The notes below the pieces were generated by a model. The model was not told the origin of the DNA. It did no database searches and saw nothing but the letters and a program-made list of their open reading frames with translations. Source: CAIKAP01 sp964574605 (GTDB lineage: Bacteria > Verrucomicrobiota > Verrucomicrobiia > Palsa-1439). From it: a stretch of DNA of 20,184 bases. The stretch lies in NCBI GenBank assembly GCA_964574605.1, contig CAZNOK010000085.1:1-20184 (forward strand), written 5' to 3'. Numbering within the stretch: the stretch's first letter is position 1; each line of letters begins with the position of its first letter. Positions 13,850 to 20,184 of this stretch are shown here, piece by piece. Made by a program: the position numbers and the translations under genes.

Positions 13850-15361
13850 TTACTTCTTCAGGTCTTCGGCGATTTCGTTGAATTGCTCCAAGGCGGCCTC
13901 CAAATCCTCAGCGATTTCTTCGGCAATCACCTGCGGCTCCGGGAGGTTCGTGCTGTCTTCGAGGCTTTCGTCTTTGAGCCAGAAGATGTCGAGGTTGACC
14001 TTGTCGCGCTTCAACAGGTCTTCGTAGCTGAATGACTTGAACCGGTCGCTCTCTTTGCGGTTGTGGCGGTTCTTCGGGTTGTAGCACTTCACGAAATCAT
14101 CGAGGTCGGCGCGCTGGAGGGTGTTTTCCTTGAGCGTGAAATGTTTGTTGGTGCGGAGATCATAGATCCACAGCTTCTCCGTCCACGGTTTCTCCTGCGC
14201 GGGTTTGCGGTCGAAGAACAGGACGTTGGCCTTCACGCCTTGCGCGTAGAAGATACCGGTCGGCAGCCGCAACAGGGTGTGGACGTCGGCCTGCTTGAGC
14301 AGTTCGCGGCGGATCGTCTCCCCGGCGCCGCCTTCAAACAGCACGTTGTCCGGCAACACCACCGCCGCCCGGCCATGCTGTTTGAGGATGGTGAAAATGT
14401 GCTGGAGGAAATTGAGTTGTTTGTTGCTGGTCGAAGCCCAGAAATCGTCGCGATTGATGACGAGGCTTTCCTTCTGTTGCTCCCCGGCGTCGTTGACGAT
14501 GGTGACGCTGCTCTTCTTGCCGAACGGCGGATTCGCCAGCACCATGTCGAACTCGCCATGCTTCCCGGCCAACGCATCGCGGACATGGATGGGGACATCG
14601 TTGTAGGCCGCGTCACCCGACGCGGCGTTCCCCTTTTCGCCGTGTGAGGTCACACGGCCTACATCCCCGCCAATCCCGTGCAACAACAGATTCATCGCGC
14701 AGAGTCGGGCGACGCTGTCCACCAACTCGACGCCGTGGAGTGTACCGGAGCGGAGACGTTTCTTCTGTTCCTTGTCGAGCCCGGGCGTCTTGGCGATGTA
14801 ATCGTGCGCGGCCAGCAGGAAACCACCGGTGCCGCACGCGGGATCGCAGATGGTCATGCGTGGCTGCGGCGACATCACCTCCACCATCGCGGCGATGAGC
14901 GAACGCGGCGTGAAATACTGCCCGGCACCGCCTTTCACGTCCTCGGCGTTCTTCTGCAACAGCCCTTCGTAGGCGTCGCCCTTCACGTCGGCGGACAGAC
15001 TCGACCACTGTTCCTTGTCGATCAGGTCCACGATCAACCGGCGGAGCTTGGCCGGGTCCTGGATTTTGTTCTGCGCCTTGCGGAAGATCAGGCCGAGCAT
15101 CCCCTTCTGTTTGCCGAGCGACTCCAACACGTGCCGGTAATGCGTCTCCAGTTCGTCGCCGTCCTTGGCCAACAAGCTCGGCCAATCGAACCCCTTCGGC
15201 ACTTGCGACGGCTTGCCGCGAAGCTGGGCCTGTTCCTCCGCCATCTTGAGAAACAGGAGGTAAGTCAGTTGTTCTACATAATCTCCGTAGGACAACCCAT
15301 CATCCCGGAGGATGTTGCAGTAGTTCCAGAGTTTCTGGACGAGTTGTGGTGCGTTGCTCAT
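13850..15361 (-). CDS. hsdM: Type I restriction-modification DNA methyltransferase subunit
   Basis: HsdM methylates adenine in the site chosen by HsdS. The product (503 aa) has the N-terminal helical domain (LVQKLWNYCNILRDDG), QYFTPR (148-153), SAM motif I DPACGTGGFLLAA (173-185) and the catalytic NPPF (277-280), followed by a C-terminal helical part. Residues 233-254 (DVGRVTSHGEKGNAASGDAA and following) form an extra segment between the LHGIGG helix and PIHVRDALA. This segment corresponds to the palindromic repeat pair at 14602-14663; usual HsdM proteins have only a short turn there. Both catalytic motifs are intact, so activity is likely kept. The ATG overlaps the stop of the upstream toxin-like gene as ATGA. 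Confidence 0.95.
   Translation of the reverse strand: MSNAPQLVQKLWNYCNILRDDGLSYGDYVEQLTYLLFLKMAEEQAQLRGKPSQVPKGFDWPSLLAKDGDELETHYRHVLESLGKQKGMLGLIFRKAQNKIQDPAKLRRLIVDLIDKEQWSSLSADVKGDAYEGLLQKNAEDVKGGAGQYFTPRSLIAAMVEVMSPQPRMTICDPACGTGGFLLAAHDYIAKTPGLDKEQKKRLRSGTLHGVELVDSVARLCAMNLLLHGIGGDVGRVTSHGEKGNAASGDAAYNDVPIHVRDALAGKHGEFDMVLANPPFGKKSSVTIVNDAGEQQKESLVINRDDFWASTSNKQLNFLQHIFTILKQHGRAAVVLPDNVLFEGGAGETIRRELLKQADVHTLLRLPTGIFYAQGVKANVLFFDRKPAQEKPWTEKLWIYDLRTNKHFTLKENTLQRADLDDFVKCYNPKNRHNRKESDRFKSFSYEDLLKRDKVNLDIFWLKDESLEDSTNLPEPQVIAEEIAEDLEAALEQFNEIAEDLKK
14602..14663. repeat. Palindromic repeat pair inside hsdM
   Basis: The 24-nt arms 14602-14625 and 14640-14663 are inverted copies (19 of 24 positions match; both begin TGTAGGCCG when read inward) around a 14-nt loop. 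Each arm is itself a hairpin: CCGCGTC/GACGCGG on the left and CCGTGTGA/TCACACGG on the right. Most differences between the arms are paired so that each inner hairpin is kept. The element is in frame and stop-free in hsdM. Confidence 0.87.
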
Positions 15362-15786
15362 ATGAGTTGCTTAAATTCATCCAGCACGACCGGGCTAGCT
15401 AGAACTGCTGTTCGAATCTTTGCAAAGACTGACGGTGGCAAATCCTTGTGATACCGAACCTCTTTCCGTCGCACCATACCGGCTAACTCATCCAGAGGCT
15501 TTTCCAGCACGACGTTGCAGTCCACAGCCGAAACCAATTTGAATTCATCGTACTCAGCCGGTGTGATTTCCACAACGGTCTCCGGTCGCTCCCGGTTCCG
15601 TAGCCGCACCTTGTCCAACTTTGAAGTCACGATCGTCACCAAGACCAGTTTCGTGCCGAGCGGGTCACGGTTCACGACGATGAAGAAATGCGGCTGTTCG
15701 GAAGTCAGTTCGCGGGATTGAAAGTAAAAGACGCTGCCGGCACGAAGTCCGAGCCGCAACTCCAAGGGAAGTGGCTCGCCTGTCAT
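15358..15786 (-). CDS. Probable PemK/MazF-like toxin partner
   Basis: The 142-aa product is not firmly recognised. Its N-terminal GSVFYFQSRELTSEQPHFFIVVN, then LVLVTIVTSK and VDCNVVLEKP, follow the strand pattern of a PemK/MazF-type beta-barrel RNase (basic entry strand, hydrophobic VVN strand, V-T-S strand). A C-terminal helix pair ends it. It starts 6 nt after the Panacea-domain gene, which fits a toxin with its antitoxin, and its stop overlaps the hsdM start (ATGA). In the Panacea family the antitoxin domain is shared by many unrelated toxins, so the gene position supports the role more than the sequence does. Confidence 0.55.
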   Translation of the reverse strand: MTGEPLPLELRLGLRAGSVFYFQSRELTSEQPHFFIVVNRDPLGTKLVLVTIVTSKLDKVRLRNRERPETVVEITPAEYDEFKLVSAVDCNVVLEKPLDELAGMVRRKEVRYHKDLPPSVFAKIRTAVLASPVVLDEFKQLI

Positions 15787-15792
15787 GCGAAC

Positions 15793-16392
15793 CTACTGCC
15801 AAAGTCGTTCGAACGCTGCCATCTCGCCGATGCCTTCGGCCACCGCCTCGCGCTCTGCCTGGGTTAGCGGATGACACGGCTCGACCCCCGGGGGCGGATC
15901 ATCAAGAAAATCACGGTAATTCATCGGCGCGCGGGTCACCAGCTTCGCCATCAGCGCGCCCTCGTGACGCTTCCACTCCGGGTACGCATGGGTCATCTCG
16001 GCGAGCGTAAACCCGTCCAGTTTCCCGAAACGGTCCCACGCCCACGCCAACGCTTCCCGGTCGCTCTGGGAAAACACCGGCTCCTCGACCGGCTGCTCCG
16101 ACGCGTACGTGTAGCGATCCATGGGCCGCAGAAACGCCTTCGCGTAGCTCGCTTCTTCTTCGCCAAGAAAGTCGCCCATCTCCGCCAAGTCCTTCGTTCC
16201 CGACGGCACCGGGCCGTAATTCATCGCCAGATACTCATCACCAATAACGGGACGTCCATACCGCCGCAGATGATATCGGTCGGCAAAGTACACCAGCTTC
16301 AACGCTTTGAGCTTGTTGATGCTCCCGCCATCGCGCCGGGCGAGGTAGTTCAACGCCTGCGTTGCCTTACGGTGTGAAAAAGAGAATGGCAT
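15793..16392 (-). CDS. Panacea-domain (SocA/DUF4065-like) antitoxin
   Basis: The 199-aa protein shows the SocA/Panacea signature LKALKLVYFADRYHLRRYGRPVIGDEYLAMNYGPVPSG (about 27-64), then a helical C-terminal part (SQSDREALAWAWDRFGKL, FTLAEMTHAYPEW) usual for the domain. Panacea proteins are antitoxins that neutralise many different toxins by direct binding; SocA of Caulobacter presents its toxin to a protease. It lies 55 nt downstream of hsdS and 6 nt upstream of the toxin-like gene on the same strand, so it is part of the restriction operon. The ATG at 16392 fits the family start (MPFSFSHRKATQALNYLA). Confidence 0.82.
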   Translation of the reverse strand: MPFSFSHRKATQALNYLARRDGGSINKLKALKLVYFADRYHLRRYGRPVIGDEYLAMNYGPVPSGTKDLAEMGDFLGEEEASYAKAFLRPMDRYTYASEQPVEEPVFSQSDREALAWAWDRFGKLDGFTLAEMTHAYPEWKRHEGALMAKLVTRAPMNYRDFLDDPPPGVEPCHPLTQAEREAVAEGIGEMAAFERLWQ

Positions 16393-16447
16393 AATTCAGC
16401 GATTCAGCAGCTTTCGTGACACACTATCCCAAATTGCCTCCCGTTGG

Positions 16448-17731
16448 TCAAGCCGCGCCTCCTTGATTTTGCCTTACCAGCCGCCCGTCAAACGCCTGCT
16501 GCAAGATGGACTGCCGCAACCGCGTTGCCCGTGTCAGATTCGCTTCGACGACCTCTGCCAATTCGGAAACGACGCTCAACCGCCGCTCCACTTCCGCCAC
16601 AATCCGCTCCTGCTCCGCCAACGGGGGCAACGGCAATTCCAAATTCTCGAACCGGCTCTTGTTCAGAATCGGCAACGTCGTTGCCGAGGCGTTTTCCTTG
16701 ATTTGCTTCTGGCCGTCTGGACTGACGAAACACCAGAACGCCCATTCCGGTATGGCCACGCGACGATCCACGACGAGCGCGTTGATTTGCTGATTTGTCG
16801 CACATGCAACGCGCGCCAAGCCGGTCTTGCCGATTGTCGCGCCGATGCAGGTGACGAGAACCGCACGCTCTGGCAACTGTCGCGCCAGCTTCGCGCCTTG
16901 CGCCGTGAGATGTTCTCTCGCCTCGCGAACATAGTAGCCGGCATTCAAGTCGGTGGGCTTGAAGAACGGGACATCGCCGCCAAAGTTACCGGGGTCTTTT
17001 GTTGAAGGCGTCGAGCCGGTAACTGCTTTGCCAATCTCCGATACCGACAATCTTTTCCACGGGCCTTCGCAGGCGGCTTTGAGGACGGCGGCGCGGTAGC
17101 GGTGGAGGTTGGCCTGCACGCGCCGCAACGCCGCCACCCCCGCCTCCAGCCGCGTGAATTGCTTCTCAATCTCCGAAACGATCCGCCGTTGCTCGGCAAG
17201 CGGGGCTACCGGAACGGGAAGTTGCCGGAACCGGTCGTGCGTAAGATTCAAACCACTGTCGCTTCCGCCGGTCTTCATCTTGTCGATGGCTTGCCGGGCT
17301 TGCTCTGTTTGAAGGAACGCCTCGACATACCGGGCGTCATGGCGTTTTGGATCAACGCGGAAGCGGTACATCTTGCCGGACATCATCAGGCGCTTGCGAG
17401 TGCGCCTGACGAGGCACGCGACGCCGCAGCGAGCACGTGGCCCGGCACAAGTGATGAGAATGTCGCCTTCCTTCACTTCAATCAGCGGTCGCGGCGTGAG
17501 CTTGTCGGGGAGTTGCTTGTTGTGTTCAGGCTGGAACTCGCCAGCTTGAATCGCTGTCGTCTTCAAGACGCCCCACACGTCTTCCGATGGCGATGGCTCT
17601 TTCTCGCACTGCGGACTCCAGCCTTGGTGAAGCGTGCGCTCGTCTTCCAGTGGCGCAAATAGGTTCTCAATCGTGCCGGTAGTCCACCCTGCCGGTAGGC
17701 TGGGACGAACTGGACGGACATCAGGAGGCAC
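16448..17731 (-). CDS. hsdS: Type I restriction-modification specificity subunit
   Basis: HsdS chooses the DNA site for both methylation and cutting. The product (427 aa) has the standard two-repeat layout. A first target-recognition domain (about 1-165, LPAGWTTGTIENLFAP start) is followed by a central conserved helix PLAEQRRIVSEIEKQFTRLEAGVAAL. The second recognition domain (about 225-365) is followed by the second conserved helix PLAEQERIVAEVERRLSVVSELAEVV and a C-terminal end (RQSILQQAFDGRLV). The two helices set the distance between half-sites. The GTG at 17731 overlaps the stop of the four-helix-bundle gene by 11 nt. Both recognition domains look intact; the target cannot be deduced. Confidence 0.92.
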   Translation of the reverse strand: MPPDVRPVRPSLPAGWTTGTIENLFAPLEDERTLHQGWSPQCEKEPSPSEDVWGVLKTTAIQAGEFQPEHNKQLPDKLTPRPLIEVKEGDILITCAGPRARCGVACLVRRTRKRLMMSGKMYRFRVDPKRHDARYVEAFLQTEQARQAIDKMKTGGSDSGLNLTHDRFRQLPVPVAPLAEQRRIVSEIEKQFTRLEAGVAALRRVQANLHRYRAAVLKAACEGPWKRLSVSEIGKAVTGSTPSTKDPGNFGGDVPFFKPTDLNAGYYVREAREHLTAQGAKLARQLPERAVLVTCIGATIGKTGLARVACATNQQINALVVDRRVAIPEWAFWCFVSPDGQKQIKENASATTLPILNKSRFENLELPLPPLAEQERIVAEVERRLSVVSELAEVVEANLTRATRLRQSILQQAFDGRLVRQNQGGAA

Positions 17732-18368
17732 GCGGACCTCGGGGTTGTTGTTGGTCGCGGGCGGCGAGGCGGGCGCGGGTCATGCGCTCGCGCAAGCCGC
17801 CTTCGGCGAGGAAATCCTTTTCCAGTCGGCGGATTTGCTGGTCGAGCAGGTAGTTGGTCTGGTGAATGAGGCTGATGATGATATTGGCAACCACGGGGCC
17901 GGGCCGGGTTTCGATGAATTCGCGGAAGGTTTCGTAGGAGAGATCGGGGCGCGTGCCGAGCTTGCGGACGAACAGGGCTTCCTTGGCGGTTTTGTCCCAC
18001 TCCGGTTGGCGGGCGGTGCGAAGGAAATCCCGGTAATCTTCCAGCAGTTCTTCGAGGCTGGCACGGGCGACATTGGTGAGTTTGATCTCGGTTTCCTTGG
18101 AGGTACCGCTGGCGCGGCTGCCTTCGAGGATGTTTTGTTTGCCGGAGCGGGCGGCTTGGATCATCTGGTCGGTGGTGCGGCTGCGTTTGTCGATGAAGCG
18201 GTCGCAGAAGCCGGTGGTGGCATCGAAGACGACGCGGGCTTTGCGGAAGGAGAGGAGGTTTTCGTAGCCGCCATGCGCAGGGAGGAAGCCTTCCGGGGAC
18301 GGACGGGACTGAGGCGACGGACGAGTGGCGTCGGTCGAGTGGGTCGCGTTGGTCCTGTTGGGCTTCAT
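17721..18368 (-). CDS. Four-helix-bundle (S23/IVP-like with suffix domain) protein
   Basis: The 215-aa product contains a four-helix-bundle domain like the proteins encoded by 23S rRNA intervening sequences: ENLLSFRKARVVFDATTGFCDRF, RTTDQMIQAARSGKQNILEGS, ELLEDYRDFLRTAR, and a C-terminal NIIISLIHQTNYLLDQQIRRLEKDFLAEGGLRERM suffix. The bundle has no known enzymatic role; family members are thought to bind RNA or proteins. The N-terminal 32 residues are a low-complexity asparagine/threonine/proline/serine run (NRTNATHSTDATRPS). The ATG overlaps the hsdR stop (ATGA), and the end overlaps hsdS, so the protein is made together with the restriction subunits. A helper or regulatory role in the complex is an inference. 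Confidence 0.78.
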   Translation of the reverse strand: MKPNRTNATHSTDATRPSPQSRPSPEGFLPAHGGYENLLSFRKARVVFDATTGFCDRFIDKRSRTTDQMIQAARSGKQNILEGSRASGTSKETEIKLTNVARASLEELLEDYRDFLRTARQPEWDKTAKEALFVRKLGTRPDLSYETFREFIETRPGPVVANIIISLIHQTNYLLDQQIRRLEKDFLAEGGLRERMTRARLAARDQQQPRGPRAS

Positions 18369-20184
18369 TGGAGGAGCGCTTCGTTGAGTTCTTCGAGCAA
18401 CGCCGGTAATTGCGGGAAGAGTTGCCGGGCTTTGCCGAGGCCACCGGCTTGCGAAAAGGGCGTGAAATCAAAATCTTCTTCCTCGATGCTGCAACTGGTG
18501 GCGATGTGGTCGCGGATGAGGTTGAGCCACGCGAGTTGGTCGCCGGTGAATTTGACGCCGGCTTGGGCCTTGTCCATGAGCCATTCGTGGAAGCGTTCGT
18601 GGACGGAGTCGGCGAACGGTTTCAACAGCGGTTGTTGTTCGAGGGCGAACCGGACCAAGGCGACGAGGTCGGCGAAGCGGCCGGCTTGGGAGCGGCCTTT
18701 GACCTTGCCGGGGGTGACTTGGGCGAAGGCGTCCCAGAGGCGGTCTTCGGTCCACGCGGCGTGGTTGTGGCGGAGTTTGTCCTCCAGTTCCTTGAGCATC
18801 GGTTCGGTGAGGCGTTGCCGGTAGGGGCGGCGGTAGAGGATGTCCAGCGCGGTGATCTCGGCCCGGTGGGTGTCGAGGTAGTCGCGGAAGGATTTCGCCA
18901 TCTGCTGGGAGTCTTGCAGCGCTTTGGGAGCGACACCGGCAAAGAGGACGGTGTCCTTGGAGACGACATCAATGACCTGGTCGGCGGCTTTCTGGATTTT
19001 CTTCAGGAGGTTGCGGAGATCGGGGTTGCCGGATAACGGCATGACGGATTGTTTAACCGCCAGGTCGCCAAGAGCGCCAAGATCGGATGGAGAAGGCTCG
19101 ACGTAGGAAACCTTGGCGTCTTGGCGGTTCAAATCGGGATCGAGGGCATCAAGGATTCCTCTCGCGATCTCACAAAGGGATTGGCCTTTGGCGGCGGTCT
19201 TGACTTCGCTGGCAAGCGTGGTGTCGAGGCGGCGCTCCAGCTTGATGAGGCGACCGGCCAGCGATTCGAGGGCTTCAGGTTCGGTGTTGCCGAGCGCGAT
19301 GGCGTCGAGGAGTTTGTCGAACGGGACATGCGGCTGGCGTTCGAGCGGCTGGGCGTCGGTCTTGTCCCGTTCGCAGACGCCGACAGCGTCCACGATGACG
19401 AACCGGGTTTTGCGTTTGATGCCGGGGTTGACGTTTTCCATCTCAGTCTCGGTGACGACGCGGACGCCGCGGCCTTTCATCTGGGCGAAGAAGTTCTGGG
19501 AGCGGACGCTGCGCATGAAGAAGACGATCTCCAGCGGTTTGATGTCGGTGCCGGTGGCGATCATGTCCACGGTGACGGCGATGCGCGGGAGGAAGCTGTT
19601 GCGGAATCGTTTGAGGACGGCTTGCGGGGTGTCGCCCGTGGTCCGGTAGGTGATTTTCTTGCAGAAGTCGTTGCCCTTGCCGAACACGTCGCGGGCGATC
19701 TCGACGATCTTGTCGGCGTGGTTGTCGTCTTTGGCGAAGATGAGGGTCTTGGGCAGGTCGGTGCGGCCGGGGAAGATTTCGGTGAAGACTTTGTCGCGGA
19801 ACGTGGTCAGCACGGTGCGAATCTGGTCTTCGGACTGGACGGCGCGGTCGAGGTCGTCGGCATCGTATTCGAGGTTGTCGTCGAGTTGTTCCCAACGTTT
19901 CTGGCGGGTCTGCCGGTCCATTTTGCCGACCCAGTAGCCGGCTTGGACTTTCGAGCCGTGCTGGGTGATGTCGGTCTTGATCTGATAGACCTCGCCCTGG
20001 ACGTTCACGCCGTCGGCCACGGCTTTCTCGTGCGGGTATTCCATGACGACGTTGCGCTGGAAGAAGCCGTAGGTCTGTTTCGAGGGCGTGGCGGTGAGGC
20101 CGATGAGCGAGGCGTCGAAGTATACGAGGACTTGGCGCCAGAGCTTGTAGATCGAGCGGTGGCACTCGTCGGTGATGATGAAGT
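18365..20184 (-). CDS. hsdR: Type I restriction enzyme motor/nuclease subunit, C-terminal part (runs off right edge)
   Basis: The frame is open to the right edge; about 605 C-terminal residues are seen. They begin at helicase motif II (FIITDECHRS), followed by motif III (GLTATPSKQTYGFF). Later come motif V (VTVDMIATGTDI) and motif VI (FFAQMKGRGVRVV) of the SF2 translocase, then the EcoEI-type C-terminal domain (FVIVDAVGV, ending LFPQLPALLEELNEALLQ). The N-terminal nuclease and Walker A lie outside the window. HsdR translocates DNA and cuts unmethylated substrate in complex with HsdM and HsdS. A segment containing NRQDAK and LGALGDLAVKQ is encoded by a palindromic repeat (19052-19133). The stop overlaps the next gene's ATG. 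Confidence 0.94.
   Translation of the reverse strand, partial: FIITDECHRSIYKLWRQVLVYFDASLIGLTATPSKQTYGFFQRNVVMEYPHEKAVADGVNVQGEVYQIKTDITQHGSKVQAGYWVGKMDRQTRQKRWEQLDDNLEYDADDLDRAVQSEDQIRTVLTTFRDKVFTEIFPGRTDLPKTLIFAKDDNHADKIVEIARDVFGKGNDFCKKITYRTTGDTPQAVLKRFRNSFLPRIAVTVDMIATGTDIKPLEIVFFMRSVRSQNFFAQMKGRGVRVVTETEMENVNPGIKRKTRFVIVDAVGVCERDKTDAQPLERQPHVPFDKLLDAIALGNTEPEALESLAGRLIKLERRLDTTLASEVKTAAKGQSLCEIARGILDALDPDLNRQDAKVSYVEPSPSDLGALGDLAVKQSVMPLSGNPDLRNLLKKIQKAADQVIDVVSKDTVLFAGVAPKALQDSQQMAKSFRDYLDTHRAEITALDILYRRPYRQRLTEPMLKELEDKLRHNHAAWTEDRLWDAFAQVTPGKVKGRSQAGRFADLVALVRFALEQQPLLKPFADSVHERFHEWLMDKAQAGVKFTGDQLAWLNLIRDHIATSCSIEEEDFDFTPFSQAGGLGKARQLFPQLPALLEELNEALLQ
19052..19133. repeat. Palindromic repeat pair inside hsdR
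   Basis: The left arm 19052-19081 (AACCGCCA, then CGCCAAG twice) and the right arm 19111-19133 (CTTGGCG, then TTGGCGGTT) are inverted and separated by about 29 nt. The core AACCGCCAnnnCGCCAAG is shared by both. In the hsdR frame the arms encode NRQDAK and LGALGDLAVKQ. From memory, such peptides recur in unrelated proteins of several phyla as translated copies of this kind of repeat. The frame is kept open. Confidence 0.78.

Noticed and set aside
17563..18471. Minus-strand proline/arginine/histidine-rich open frame
   Set aside because: Alternative frame of the four-helix-bundle and hsdR genes with biased composition and no domain.
17634..18824. 396-codon plus-strand open frame across the hsdS/four-helix/hsdR junction
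   Set aside because: It is antisense to three well-supported genes; its composition is that of a shadow frame.

Overview
The window is high-GC bacterial DNA. I infer a Verrucomicrobia-like member of the PVC group. The grounds are the left-edge secreted protein (glycine/asparagine-rich repeats, a calcium-binding DGDPDGDG segment and a C-terminal FYRVRLSP-type tail) and the many imperfect palindromic repeats scattered between and inside genes. No 16S rRNA or other decisive marker is present, so the assignment is tentative.

Left part (1-2650): the C-terminal end of a large surface or secreted protein; a non-coding stretch packed with palindromic repeats; an RlmM-like 23S rRNA 2'-O-methyltransferase on the minus strand; a broken tRNA-Thr copy whose anticodon arm is replaced by a 27-nt hairpin; an intact tRNA-Thr(CGU); a small GIY-YIG protein; and a full large-type SRP RNA with Alu and S domains.

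Housekeeping block (2360-7718): SRP RNA, dnaX, ybaB/ebfC and recR, the same order as scr-dnaX-yaaK-recR of Bacillus. Here the block is split. After ybaB come an A/T-richer PIN-like orphan gene, a 17-codon recR 5' remnant ending in a stop, an orphan coding-like scrap, a palindromic repeat and a minus-strand GHMP sugar kinase. Only then comes the intact recR.

Metabolic block (7723-13744): a plus-strand ATP-grasp enzyme converges, with a 224-nt tail-to-tail overlap, on a minus-strand set of sulfotransferase, LDH2-type dehydrogenase and CapK/PaaK-like adenylating enzyme. Together with the GHMP kinase these look like envelope or polysaccharide modification genes, but no pathway can be assigned. 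Divergently transcribed are an MtnA-type sugar-phosphate isomerase and an overlapping HAD phosphatase.

Right part (13763-20184): tRNA-Asn(GUU), then a minus-strand type I restriction-modification operon read toward the tRNA: hsdR (cut by the right edge), a four-helix-bundle protein, hsdS, a Panacea-domain (SocA-like) antitoxin, a probable PemK/MazF-like toxin, and hsdM. A toxin-antitoxin pair therefore sits inside the restriction operon, between specificity and methylase genes.

The most unusual theme is that palindromic repeat pairs of three unrelated sequence families lie in frame inside dnaX, hsdM and hsdR, adding short peptides without breaking the genes. A fourth hairpin lies inside a tRNA copy, and others sit at gene ends.
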